61,699 bases of DNA. Source: an uncultured Sunxiuqinia sp. GTDB lineage: Bacteria > Bacteroidota > Bacteroidia > Bacteroidales > Prolixibacteraceae. Position 1 is the first letter of the stretch. Every line of letters starts with the position of its first letter. The stretch lies in assembly GCF_947495665.1 (NCBI RefSeq), contig NZ_CANLZV010000020.1, forward strand, positions 1-61,699, read 5' to 3'. The notes beneath the pieces were generated by a model, which searched no databases, was not told where the DNA came from, and saw only the letters and a program-made list of their open reading frames with translations. Below are positions 39,186 to 47,982 of the stretch, piece by piece. The position numbers and the translations under genes are program-made.

Positions 39186-39474
39186 AGCGGGCTTGATAGT
39201 GTTGACCGAATGGAGTTCGGCTTCGGCAAAAGTAAAAGTATCAGGCAGCGGTTCGAAAATCGCTGCCTGAAGTTTGGGTAGTTGTCACAAAAGTGTGGCA
39301 TCTTTCTAGGCTTAGTTTTATGATGGAACATCCGAACCATTGAACGCGTCCATCGTAAATAACGATTATTGGCATTTCATGAATTATCCATGAATCCGAA
39401 AGGAGGTATGTTTATTTTCAGCACAAGCTATATGCTTGTGTTTGTTCCGATTTCTTCAACCAATACCATTCAAT

Positions 39475-40773
39475 ATGAAAAAAATTGTCGTTTTGATTTT
39501 AGCTGTCCTCACCAGTCATTTCGCCTCTAGTCAGGAATTTCTAACAGCAGAAGAATCTGATCCGCAAAAGATGGGGTGGATGCAAGGTTTCCCTCCCCAG
39601 ACCGATCGTATTGTTTCTGCAGTTGATGGTAGCTTTTTTAGGTTTCCGGCCTTACGTTACAGTGTTTGTCATATGCGTCAGTTTATGCCAACGGTGCCAG
39701 TTCGTTCAGCCGGAAATAATCCTTATTCTTTTCCTGTTGACATTGATACTGCGATTGATGATTTGGCGTTCACACCTTGGGACGGTGAAGATGAAATGAC
39801 CTTTAAGGAATCGTTGGCTAAAAACTACACCGATGGAATAATTGTCTTGCATCGGGGGCGGATTGTTTATGAAAAGTATTTTGGTGGCCTGAAGCCTGAC
39901 GGGTTGCATGCAGCCATGTCGGTAAGTAAAACATTTACCGGTACTTTGGGTGCTTTGTTGGTGGCCGAAGGCATATTGGATGAGAATAAACGGGCATCCG
40001 ACTATGTTCCGGAACTGGAGTCCTCGGCATTTGGTGATGCAACCATCCGCCAGATACTGGATATGACAACCGCCTTGCAGTACAGCGAAGATTATTCAGA
40101 CCCTAAGGCCGAGGTATGGACGTTTACCGCAGCTGGTAACCCATTCCCAAAACCGAAGGACTACCATGGGCCGATGAATTATTTCGAGTTTTTGCAGACG
40201 GTGCAGAAAAACGGAACGCATGGCGAAGTGTTCGGGTATAAGACGGTGAACACGGACGCTATGGGCTGGATTATTTCTCGGGTGACAGGGAAAAGCATTC
40301 CGGATTTACTTTCGGAACGAATCTGGAAACCACTGGGGACTCACTTTGATGGTTATTACCAGGTTGATGGGGCCGGCATTGCCTTTGCCGGTGGCGGATT
40401 TAACTGCAATTTGCGTGACCTGGCTATGTTTGGAGAAATGATCAGAATGGGCGGTTTTTTCAATAAGCAACAAATTCTGCCTGCGCAGTTAATTGAAGAC
40501 ATTCGAAACGGAGGTAGTCAGGAGGCCTTTCGGAAATCATCGTATACGAAACTTAAGAATTGGAGCTACCGCAATATGTGGTGGGTAACGCATAACGAAC
40601 ACGGGGCATTTGCCGCCCGGGGTGTTCATGGTCAAACGGTTTATGTGGATCCCAGAGCGGAAATGGTTATTGTTCGTTTCGCATCGCACCCCGTTGCCGG
40701 AAATGCCGCGAATGACCCTTATTCATTGCCAGCCTATCATAGGGTTGCCAACTACTTGATGGAGAAACAGTAG
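39475..40773 (+). CDS. Secreted serine hydrolase, beta-lactamase class C / NylB-like family
   Basis: 432 residues from the ATG at 39475, which begins a signal peptide (MKKIVVLILAVLTSHFASSQ). An upstream ATG at 39436 adds a leader without sense. The SxxK nucleophile is in AAMSVSKTFTGT, and GYKTVNTDAMGW supplies the Tyr-type second motif. The C-terminal segment has GVHGQTVYVDP. The order fits the penicillin-binding/beta-lactamase class C fold, closest in look to 6-aminohexanoate-dimer hydrolase (NylB) types, which hydrolyse amides or esters. True substrate unknown. Exported, probably periplasmic. Confidence 0.83.
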   Translation: MKKIVVLILAVLTSHFASSQEFLTAEESDPQKMGWMQGFPPQTDRIVSAVDGSFFRFPALRYSVCHMRQFMPTVPVRSAGNNPYSFPVDIDTAIDDLAFTPWDGEDEMTFKESLAKNYTDGIIVLHRGRIVYEKYFGGLKPDGLHAAMSVSKTFTGTLGALLVAEGILDENKRASDYVPELESSAFGDATIRQILDMTTALQYSEDYSDPKAEVWTFTAAGNPFPKPKDYHGPMNYFEFLQTVQKNGTHGEVFGYKTVNTDAMGWIISRVTGKSIPDLLSERIWKPLGTHFDGYYQVDGAGIAFAGGGFNCNLRDLAMFGEMIRMGGFFNKQQILPAQLIEDIRNGGSQEAFRKSSYTKLKNWSYRNMWWVTHNEHGAFAARGVHGQTVYVDPRAEMVIVRFASHPVAGNAANDPYSLPAYHRVANYLMEKQ

Positions 40774-40815
40774 GCGACGAATTAAGAAATGCCTTTATTT
40801 AATAAGACTTAGCCG

Positions 40816-41736
40816 TTAAACTTTTGTACTTAGTCGCTCGTGTTTTTCAAGACGGAAAGCTTCAATGGCTTCTTTGGAAATAAACTGGGTACCGCCTTGG
40901 GTGGATGCAACCAGTGCACCGGTTGCATTTCCAAACTGCAGTGCCTCTTTCAGCGAATGACCATTGATGAGCCGATGGATAAAGCCGGCAGAACAGGCAT
41001 CGCCCGAGCCAACGGTGTCGGCCAGCTGAATGCGGTAGCCCGGATCGTAATGAAATTCACCGGTGTTGCTCAATACGAAAGCGCCATTTTCGCCTAAAGT
41101 TACCAGTACTGTTTGCAGCTGGTAATCCTGAATCAGCTCGCCAGCCAGCTCTTTAAGCGAGTCCGGTTTCAGCTTGAGCAGTTCTTTGAGCGTCACTAAT
41201 TCCTCGTCGTTTATTTTCAGAATGTGTGTCAGGTTTAGACTTTCTTTGATGATTTCAGGCGTATAGCAATCTTTGCGCAGGTTAATGTCGTAGAAACGCA
41301 GGGCGCCCGTGCCTGCTTTCAATACCTGCCGGAGTGTTTCGCGTGACTTGGGCGTACGCTGAACCAAGGTTCCGAAACAAATACAGTCGGAATGCCGCGC
41401 TATAGCCAAAGCCGAAAAAGTGGGGTCGATATGGTCGTAGGCAACCTCCGTATGAATGGTATAATCGGGTATGCCTTGCGCATTCAGATCTACCTGAACG
41501 GTTCCAGTAGGGTAGTGGGGATCGACCTGAATGTTTTGCTCCGACAAGCCCAATTCGCGAATGCAGTTGAGGGCTTCTTCCCCCAAGTCATCCTCACCAA
41601 TGCGGGTGATCAGTTGCCCCATATCTCCGAAGGAATTGATGCGAAAAATAAAATTCGTTGGGGCTCCTCCCAGCACTTTACCTTCGGGGAGAAGATCCCA
41701 CAGCAGTTCGCCTATGGCAGTGACTAGTTGTCTCAT
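40816..41736 (-). CDS. PfkB-family carbohydrate kinase (fructokinase-like)
   Basis: 306 residues. The N-terminal substrate region is LLPEGKVLGGAPTNFIFRIN, and the C-terminal ATP/anion-hole signature is DTVGSGDACSAGFIHRLI with the catalytic Asp. It phosphorylates a sugar, probably fructose by overall resemblance, though other PfkB sugars are possible. No sugar transporter or hydrolase is next to it. A TACTTTTG box lies 28 bp upstream. Confidence 0.88.
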   Translation of the reverse strand: MRQLVTAIGELLWDLLPEGKVLGGAPTNFIFRINSFGDMGQLITRIGEDDLGEEALNCIRELGLSEQNIQVDPHYPTGTVQVDLNAQGIPDYTIHTEVAYDHIDPTFSALAIARHSDCICFGTLVQRTPKSRETLRQVLKAGTGALRFYDINLRKDCYTPEIIKESLNLTHILKINDEELVTLKELLKLKPDSLKELAGELIQDYQLQTVLVTLGENGAFVLSNTGEFHYDPGYRIQLADTVGSGDACSAGFIHRLINGHSLKEALQFGNATGALVASTQGGTQFISKEAIEAFRLEKHERLSTKV

Positions 41737-41764
41737 GGTATCTGGCTTTTTGGGCTTAGAGTAT

Positions 41765-41772
41765 CAAAAGTA
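41765..41772 (-). promoter_or_regulatory. -7 box for the PfkB-family kinase
   Basis: TACTTTTG on the minus strand fits TAnnTTTG and lies 28 bp before the kinase start. Confidence 0.45.
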
Positions 41773-41851
41773 AAAAGAATTATCGAAAATACTCGGAGAT
41801 AAAACTTGATGTACAACAGGATTCTGTGTGAAAAATTGGGTAATTTCGGGC

Positions 41852-42481
41852 ATGAATTACTTGGCGCACTTATACCTTTCCGGTGAAGACGAGCATGTTT
41901 TGGTGGGTAACTTCATTGGCGACTACGTGAAAGGGAAGCAGTTTCAACGCTATCCCTTGCAAGTGCAAACCGGGATTTTGTTGCATCGGCAAATTGACTG
42001 GTTCACCGACAGGCATGCCCTGGTGAAGGAGTGTGGGAACCGTTTCCGGGAAAACTATGGGCGTTATGCCGGTATTGTGACCGATGTTATTTTTGATCAC
42101 TTTCTGGCTGCCCGCTGGACTGATTATTCGGCTTCTCCGTTGAGACCTTTTGCCAAGAAAGTGCATGCCGTACTACTGGCCAATTTCTCCTTGCTCCCAA
42201 CGCGGGTAAAGTTATTTCTTCCTTTTATTATTCAGCATAAACGTCTGGAATCCTATGCTACCCTTAAAGGTATTCATGAGTCGTTGGCAATTATGGGAAG
42301 GCGCACGAGTTTGCCTGAGGAAGCCGACTTCGCCTTGGAGGTTTTACAGCGAGACTATGAGTCGATTCGGAAGGAATTCGAGGTATTTTTCGCTGAGTTG
42401 GTTGATTTTGTCGAGGCCAACTTTGAGGTGTATATTCAGAAACCAGGGAGAGTCGATGCCACAAAAAAAGCTTCTGAATAA
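41852..42481 (+). CDS. Acyl carrier protein phosphodiesterase-like (AcpH family)
   Basis: 209 residues from the ATG at 41852 (MNYLAHLYLSGEDEHVLVGN), the conserved start of the family. An upstream ATG at 41828 adds eight residues. The family metal site is visible in LVGNFIGDYVKG, LHRQIDWFTDRH and IVTDVIFDHFLA. E. coli AcpH removes the 4'-phosphopantetheine arm from acyl carrier protein; Bacteroidota homologues are annotated the same but rarely tested. The 3' end overlaps a terminator hairpin. Confidence 0.85.
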   Translation: MNYLAHLYLSGEDEHVLVGNFIGDYVKGKQFQRYPLQVQTGILLHRQIDWFTDRHALVKECGNRFRENYGRYAGIVTDVIFDHFLAARWTDYSASPLRPFAKKVHAVLLANFSLLPTRVKLFLPFIIQHKRLESYATLKGIHESLAIMGRRTSLPEEADFALEVLQRDYESIRKEFEVFFAELVDFVEANFEVYIQKPGRVDATKKASE

Positions 42482-42500
42482 AATCAGAAGCTTTTCTTGT
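42467..42500 (+). terminator. Terminator overlapping the AcpH-like stop, shared with convergent kamA-like gene
   Basis: AAAGCTTCTGA (42467-42477) pairs with TCAGAAGCTTT (42484-42494) around a 6-nt loop, then TCTTGTT. A and T runs flank it on both sides. The stem begins inside the last codons of the AcpH-like gene. Confidence 0.78.
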
Positions 42501-42517
42501 TATCGTATTGCTATTGC

Positions 42518-43816
42518 TTATACCACGTGTAGTTTGAGGTTGGCATTCTCAAAGAAGAATTCTTCCTCGCCAAATGCAGGCTCTAGATCGTCAATCCAGA
42601 TTGCTTTCGGGTTGTACTTGGCAAAGAAAGGCCGGCCAACCCAATCCGGGTTTCGTCCTTGCAGGAAGTTCAGCATAAAGACTTTCTCCCCATGGATTTT
42701 CTGAATGCCTAAAACCTGTACTTTGCCAGGAGCACAAGACATGGATGGTCCACGAACCGTACGACACACGCCACTTACTTTCTGAATGGCTTTTTGATAG
42801 GTTTTCCAGGCCTCTTCAAGCGTTACTGCAAAATAGTCCTGAGCTCCGGTGTTGCGGGCCATAAACATATAGTAAGGAATGATTCCGAGGTTCACTTGTT
42901 CGCGCCACATTTTTGACCACAAGTCCGGATCGTTGTTAATATTTTTTAGCAGAGGTGATTGCGAACGAATTTGTACGCCAGCTGCTTGCAGGTTTTTAAT
43001 AGCTTGCTTGACAGCCTCAGTTTCCATAGCACGTGGGTGATTGAAATGAGCCATTAAAGAAATCGAAATTCCCCGATCAGCCACTTTGCGGAAAAGCTTC
43101 ATTAAATCTTCAGCATCGTCATCGGTAGTAAAGCGATAAGGCCAATAGCTTAATGCCTTGGTACCAATACGAATGGTGCGAATGTGATCCAGGTCGGCAT
43201 CCAGAATGGCGTTGAAATAATGTTCAAAAAACTTGGTTTTCATAACTGCCGGATCCCCGCCGGTAAAAAGAACATCGGTAATTTCCGGATGCACTTTTAA
43301 GTACTCAATCATCAAGTCGGCTTCTTTCATGGCAAACTTGAAGCTGTTTAACGCAAACTGAGGCCAGCGGAAACAAAACGTACAGTAGGCATGGCAGGTT
43401 TGTCCCTGACTGGGGAAAAACAGCATGGTTTCGCGATACTTGTGCTGAATGCCATTGAGCCTTACGCCATTTAACTCGGGAACGTTGGATTCCTGTCCGG
43501 CCGGATTTGGATTGAGTTGAAGCCTAATTTCGTCAACTGCTTTTTTAATGGTTGCCTTGTCGGTAGTGCTTTTCAGCAGCTTGGCAATTTTTTGAAAATG
43601 TTCCTCGGAGAGCATTCCTTTTTGCGGAAAGTTGAGGATAAAAAACGGATCCTTTGCAAAGTTGTTCCAGTCGATCAGTTCATCAACGATGTAGTTACTC
43701 ACTTTGAAAGGCAAGACAGTCCCAATAACTTCAATGGTAAACTGTTCCTCTTTGCTTAACTGTGCAATTTGAGGAATCTGTCTGAAGTTACTGAGTGTAT
43801 AAGAACGATAATTCAT
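42518..43816 (-). CDS. KamA-family radical SAM protein (lysine 2,3-aminomutase-like)
   Basis: 432 residues. The radical SAM cluster motif CxxxCxxC is in CHAYCTFCFRWPQF (about residues 137-150), followed by DVLFTGGDPAVM, typical of the KamA branch. The canonical PLP-lysine block of lysine 2,3-aminomutase (APGGGGK) is not seen. A shorter SCAPGKVQVLG is found near residue 370 at the equivalent place, so PLP binding is uncertain. The reaction is therefore not certain to be lysine aminomutation. It is a single gene; a ~400-bp region upstream contains a candidate RNA on the other strand. Confidence 0.85.
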   Translation of the reverse strand: MNYRSYTLSNFRQIPQIAQLSKEEQFTIEVIGTVLPFKVSNYIVDELIDWNNFAKDPFFILNFPQKGMLSEEHFQKIAKLLKSTTDKATIKKAVDEIRLQLNPNPAGQESNVPELNGVRLNGIQHKYRETMLFFPSQGQTCHAYCTFCFRWPQFALNSFKFAMKEADLMIEYLKVHPEITDVLFTGGDPAVMKTKFFEHYFNAILDADLDHIRTIRIGTKALSYWPYRFTTDDDAEDLMKLFRKVADRGISISLMAHFNHPRAMETEAVKQAIKNLQAAGVQIRSQSPLLKNINNDPDLWSKMWREQVNLGIIPYYMFMARNTGAQDYFAVTLEEAWKTYQKAIQKVSGVCRTVRGPSMSCAPGKVQVLGIQKIHGEKVFMLNFLQGRNPDWVGRPFFAKYNPKAIWIDDLEPAFGEEEFFFENANLKLHVV

Positions 43817-43940
43817 ACTTTTTTAGTTTTTAAAGAAGTTAATACCACCAGGAGTAATAACCAATATCATGTGAAAACTGGGGTTGCCGTTGCAGCCACC
43901 TAAAACATGATATATTACATACTTTTAAGTCCCTTTTTTG

Positions 43941-43948
43941 TAGCTTTG
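43941..43948 (+). promoter_or_regulatory. -7 box ahead of the candidate structured RNA
   Basis: TAGCTTTG on the plus strand, exact to TAnnTTTG, directly after a T6G run. No protein gene follows on this strand. Confidence 0.5.
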
Positions 43949-43949
43949 C

Positions 43950-44185
43950 GAAGATAATAAAAAAGCGGGAATTTCGAAAGCGAATTGTGGGCTGCGACCC
44001 CGGTTCTTGCAAGTTATAGCTGTAATAGTCAGGTCTTTTGAAAATCGACTTGACCTTTGGGGGAAAGCGGGCTTACGGATTCTTTTGGACAAAGAACCTC
44101 TGCTTACAGTTTGTGAGCAATGCGGTGGGTTAAGCACTAAAGTGTATTGCTCACGACTGGCTTGGCGAAAATTTCAAAACTACCG
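43950..44185 (+). ncRNA. Candidate structured non-coding RNA (6S-like layout, unassigned)
   Basis: The 397-bp gap between the kamA-like gene and rodA has no credible protein gene but shows nested pairing on the plus strand. GTCAGGTC (44028-44035) pairs with GACTTGAC (44047-44054), inside CTGTAA (44020-44025)/TTACGG (44073-44078), inside GGTTCTT (44002-44008)/AAGAACC (44092-44098). A separate 9-bp hairpin GTGAGCAAT (44113-44121)/ATTGCTCAC (44146-44154) follows. The ends can close through TTTCG (43972-43976)/CGAAA (44166-44170). A -7 box lies just upstream. A long rod with a hairpin on the 3' side of a central bubble recalls 6S RNA, but no conserved sequence proves it. I found no RNase P, tmRNA or SRP signature. 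No clear terminator was seen. Confidence 0.45.
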
Positions 44186-44213
44186 GACATTTCCTGATAG
44201 CGGGTACTATTCT

Positions 44214-45641
44214 TTAGTGACTCAGCTTCTCGGCACGACTGGCGTCCAAACGCAGGAAAATAAAAAGCAATATGGTAAACGACCAGAGCGATGATCCACC
44301 GTAGCTAAAAAAGGGTAGTGGAATCCCAATTACCGGGGCGAGTCCAATCGTCATTCCTACATTGATGACCAAGTGAAAAAAGAGGATACAGGCTACACTG
44401 TAACCATACACCCGGCTAAAGGTCGATCGCTGGCGTTCGGCCAGGTAGATTAAGCGAAGCAACAAGAACAGGAACAGCATGATGACAGTGGTTGTTCCAA
44501 TAAATCCCCATTCTTCACCCACGGTGCAAAAAATAAAGTCGGTACTTTGCTCGGGTACAAAGTCAAACTTGGTTTGCGTGCCCTTCAGAAATCCTTTGCC
44601 GGAGAAACCGCCTGAGCCAATGGCAATTTTCGACTGGTTCACATTCCAGCCTACCCCTGTAGGATCGGAGCTGATACCCAGTAATTCGTTAATCCGCCCT
44701 TGTTGGTGCGGTTGCAATACATTGTTGAATACATAATCTACGGAGAAAGTCATCAGCACCAGTCCAAAGTATAGAGCCAAAACAATGAGCAGGTTGTACA
44801 GGCGCTTGCGAAGGGCGTACACCGCAAAAATAAGGGATGAGATGAACGTAGAAAGCAGTAAGAGTTTTACCTGGGGCTGTTCGAGCTTGAAAATATGTCC
44901 ACCAAGAAGAAAAACAGCAGATAAACTGGCGTAAATGGCGAAAGCCTTGAGCGATTCAGAGAGTTTCTGACGCATGAAGTAATGAAAAAGCAGGGCGCCA
45001 ATACTCAAGGTAAAAATGGTGTGCAAGGGCGACAAAACCAGCGTGAGAATAAAAATAAGGGCTGAAACAAAGGCCAGAAACAAGACAAAGCCTGATAAGC
45101 CTTCGCGGAACAAAACCAATATAAATACACTGATTACAAGAGCTGAGCCGGTGTCGTTCTGCAGAAAGATAAGCAAAACCGGAAGCAGCAAAATGATGCC
45201 GATAACCAACAGGGATTGAAATCGGTGCATCTTGAAATTATAGGAGCTCAAGTACTTAGCCAAGGCCAGGGCAGTGGTGAATTTGACAAACTCGGCCGGC
45301 TGAATGGCTATTCCACCCAGCTGAAACCAGGAGGTTGCCCCTTTTACCTTGGTGCCCACCAGAAGCACGGCAATGAGTAAAAGGATGGTGATAGCATAAA
45401 ATCCATAGGCGGAAAAAACATAGAACTTACTATCAATAATAATGATCGTGAGTCCGATTATCAAGGCCGCACCAATCCAGATCAGCTGTTTTCCATAGCG
45501 TTGGGTCATGTCCAAAATGCTGCTATGTTCTTCGTTGTAAACCGCCGCATAGATATTAATCCATCCCATAAAAATAAGGATGAGGTAAAGTAGAATGCTA
45601 AACCAGTCCAGATTGGCCCATATGTTGTTTCTTCTTTCCAC
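44214..45641 (-). CDS. rodA: Rod shape-determining protein RodA (SEDS glycosyltransferase)
   Basis: 475 residues with about ten or more membrane helices. Conserved SEDS regions include GATSWFQLGGIAIQPAEFVK, FLQNDTGSALVI (W/FLQxDxG), and the C-terminal GIPLPFFSYGGSSLWS. RodA polymerises peptidoglycan glycan chains during cell elongation together with PBP2. It is the last gene of the mre cluster, 5 bp after mrdA. It is longer than E. coli RodA (~370) because of an extra stretch around residues 190-300, as seen in other Bacteroidota. Confidence 0.96.
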   Translation of the reverse strand: MERRNNIWANLDWFSILLYLILIFMGWINIYAAVYNEEHSSILDMTQRYGKQLIWIGAALIIGLTIIIIDSKFYVFSAYGFYAITILLLIAVLLVGTKVKGATSWFQLGGIAIQPAEFVKFTTALALAKYLSSYNFKMHRFQSLLVIGIILLLPVLLIFLQNDTGSALVISVFILVLFREGLSGFVLFLAFVSALIFILTLVLSPLHTIFTLSIGALLFHYFMRQKLSESLKAFAIYASLSAVFLLGGHIFKLEQPQVKLLLLSTFISSLIFAVYALRKRLYNLLIVLALYFGLVLMTFSVDYVFNNVLQPHQQGRINELLGISSDPTGVGWNVNQSKIAIGSGGFSGKGFLKGTQTKFDFVPEQSTDFIFCTVGEEWGFIGTTTVIMLFLFLLLRLIYLAERQRSTFSRVYGYSVACILFFHLVINVGMTIGLAPVIGIPLPFFSYGGSSLWSFTILLFIFLRLDASRAEKLSH

Positions 45642-45646
45642 GCTAT

Positions 45647-47470
45647 TTATTTTGGTTGAATGGGATTTAACAAATTGGCATCGCGCATGCGTTCTTCAGT
45701 AGGAATACGACGCGGAGCAATACTATCGTTCAAGTACTTTTCAATAATTAAACTGGCAATGGGAGCAGCATAGCGGGAGCCCCATACCCCGTTTTCAACA
45801 TATACCGAAATGGCAATTTTGGGATTCTCCTTGGGTGCAAAAGCAATGAATACCGAGTGATCGGAACCATGTGGGTTTTGTACCGTTCCGGTTTTTCCAC
45901 AAATTGTAATGCTATCCAGTTTCGAGTAGTAGCGTACGCCACTTTCTTCCACTACGGCCTGCATGCCGTCAATTACCACTTCAAAATGCTCAGGAGAAAT
46001 GCTGGTTTCATGGCGTTCAAATTCAATATCTTGCGGATCATCCTTGGTACTCCAGACCGATTTGACCAGGTGAGGCGTAATGAAATACCCCCGGTTGGCA
46101 ATGGTTGCCGCCAGATTGGCCAGCTGAAAAGGGGTGATTAATAGCTCGCCCTGCCCAATGGCCATGGAACGGACGGTTAAGGCATTCCATCCGTTTTGTC
46201 CGTAATAGTAATTGTAATAAGAATCTTGGGGGATGTTGCCCGACAGCTCGTTGCTTAGTTCGGTTCCCAGGCGTTGCCCTAGTCCGAAGGTCAATAAGTG
46301 GTCCCTCCAGACGTTATAGCCTTGATCAGCTTTGGGGTATTTTCGTATAATCGAGTTGAAAGCATGCCAGAAGTAAGGGTTGCACGACTCACGTATGGCA
46401 TCGCGCAGGCCAATGGGCGAATAGTGGTCGTGTGTACATCGTATGGGGCGCGATCCTCTTCCACTACAACTAAAGGTGGTCAAGGGAGTAATGGTTTCCT
46501 CTTCAAGACCAATCAAGGCATTGATAAGCTTGAAGGTGGAACCCGGAGGATAGGCTGCCCGAATGGCCCGGTTTTCAATAGGTTCAAGCGTATCTTTATT
46601 GAGTTTTAGGAAATTTGCCCCGCGTGAGCGCCCTACCAGCAGCGACGGATCGTAAGTGGGTGCACTTAAAAAGGTCAGTACTTCACCGGTAGCTGGTTCA
46701 ATAGCGACTACACTGCCTTTTTTATTTTGCATCAGGTATTCGGTGTAGGCCTGCAAGTCAGCATCCAGGGTTGAGGTCAGGTTTTTGCCAAGTATGGCTA
46801 CGGTGTCGCTGCGGCCTTCGCGGTAGCTGCCTTTGATGCGGTTGTGTACATCCACCAGCTGAAAGTTCACACCTTTTTGTCCACGAAGTTCTTCTTCGTA
46901 CGCTTTTTCCAGCCCTGTAACTCCAATGTAGTCGCCCTGGGTGTAGTAGGGGTCTTGTTCAATTTTTGCCCGGTCTACCTCTCCAACGTATCCAAGAGCA
47001 TGAGCGGCTGTTCGTTGGGGGTATTCACGTAGGGTACGCGCCTGAACAAAAAAGCCGGGAAAGCGAAAAATCTTTTCTTGCAATACGGCATAATTTTCAG
47101 GCGAAAGTTGTTTGATGATGACCGATGGTTTGTACGACGAATATTTCTTGGCCTTGTGAAGGTTTTCAACCAGTTCGGCTTTGTCGATGTCTAAAATCCG
47201 GCAAAAGCTGGTGGTGTCAAAAGCGGATAATTCGCGCGGTGTTACCAGCAGGTCATACGATGCTTTGTTGTAAACAAGCAATTCGCCGTTGCGGTCGTAG
47301 ATTAATCCACGTGCAGGGTAGGTAATTACCCGGCGCAGCACATTCCGGGTAGCGTACTGCTTGTAATTATTGTCGAGTACCTGCAGCCGAAACAGTCGGA
47401 CTGTATAGATTAATGCGACCAGGATAAAGATTGCCGCCAGTAGGTATTTTCGTTTTGCAAAATTGTCCAC
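45647..47470 (-). CDS. mrdA: Penicillin-binding protein 2 (transpeptidase)
   Basis: 607 residues. There is an N-terminal membrane anchor (YLLAAIFILVALIYTVRLF), the PBP dimer domain, and a transpeptidase domain with SxxK in PPGSTFKLINA (about Ser 310), SxN in RESCNPYF and KTG in CGKTGTVQNP (about 525). It cross-links peptidoglycan in the elongasome with RodA, which is encoded directly after it. It follows mreD by 5 bp. Confidence 0.97.
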   Translation of the reverse strand: MDNFAKRKYLLAAIFILVALIYTVRLFRLQVLDNNYKQYATRNVLRRVITYPARGLIYDRNGELLVYNKASYDLLVTPRELSAFDTTSFCRILDIDKAELVENLHKAKKYSSYKPSVIIKQLSPENYAVLQEKIFRFPGFFVQARTLREYPQRTAAHALGYVGEVDRAKIEQDPYYTQGDYIGVTGLEKAYEEELRGQKGVNFQLVDVHNRIKGSYREGRSDTVAILGKNLTSTLDADLQAYTEYLMQNKKGSVVAIEPATGEVLTFLSAPTYDPSLLVGRSRGANFLKLNKDTLEPIENRAIRAAYPPGSTFKLINALIGLEEETITPLTTFSCSGRGSRPIRCTHDHYSPIGLRDAIRESCNPYFWHAFNSIIRKYPKADQGYNVWRDHLLTFGLGQRLGTELSNELSGNIPQDSYYNYYYGQNGWNALTVRSMAIGQGELLITPFQLANLAATIANRGYFITPHLVKSVWSTKDDPQDIEFERHETSISPEHFEVVIDGMQAVVEESGVRYYSKLDSITICGKTGTVQNPHGSDHSVFIAFAPKENPKIAISVYVENGVWGSRYAAPIASLIIEKYLNDSIAPRRIPTEERMRDANLLNPIQPK

Positions 47471-47475
47471 AAGTT

Positions 47476-47982
47476 TTACTCCTTAAAAATCAGAAACTGG
47501 CTGATGATGATCAATAGTATTGTAAAGGCAGCACTTAACAAACTTCGCGTTAACGTATGGATAAAAGCATTTAAGGAAAATGCTTCAACAAAAAATAAAA
47601 AGAGATGGTGAGCTACCACAAGTAACAGTGTGTAACGCATAAACCAGCCAAAGCCCATCAGTGTTAAACGGGGGCTTGAATTGGCGTCAATATTATCGCG
47701 TGAGGAGATCAGGTCAATGGTTGAGGGCCGCAGAAAGGCCATAAACGTGGTGGCCGAGGCGTGCATCCCTGGGGTATTACTAAAAATATCAATGGACAAA
47801 CCTAAAAAAAATCCCAGGAAAAGTAACAGGTAACGCGGGGTTTCAAAAGGCAGTAACAAGATGAAAAGAACATACAAATAAGGATTCACGTAGCCACTGA
47901 ATTGGATGTTGTTGAGAAGCAGGGCTTGCAGCAACACCAATATTACAAACATGATGACATATTTCAGCAGATCTCTAATCAT
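47476..47982 (-). CDS. mreD: Rod shape-determining protein MreD
   Basis: 168 residues with about five membrane helices and the MreD pattern NPYLYVLFILLLPFETPRYL and FLGLSIDIFSNTPGMHA. It is a membrane part of the elongation complex. It overlaps the mreC end by 8 bp and is followed by mrdA after 5 bp; gene order and size support the call more than sequence alone. Confidence 0.92.
   Translation of the reverse strand: MIRDLLKYVIMFVILVLLQALLLNNIQFSGYVNPYLYVLFILLLPFETPRYLLLFLGFFLGLSIDIFSNTPGMHASATTFMAFLRPSTIDLISSRDNIDANSSPRLTLMGFGWFMRYTLLLVVAHHLFLFFVEAFSLNAFIHTLTRSLLSAAFTILLIIISQFLIFKE

Noticed and set aside
44007-44294. 95-codon plus-strand ORF between the kamA-like gene and rodA
   Set aside because: Composition is not protein-like, it overlaps the rodA end antisense, and the same bases form nested stems.
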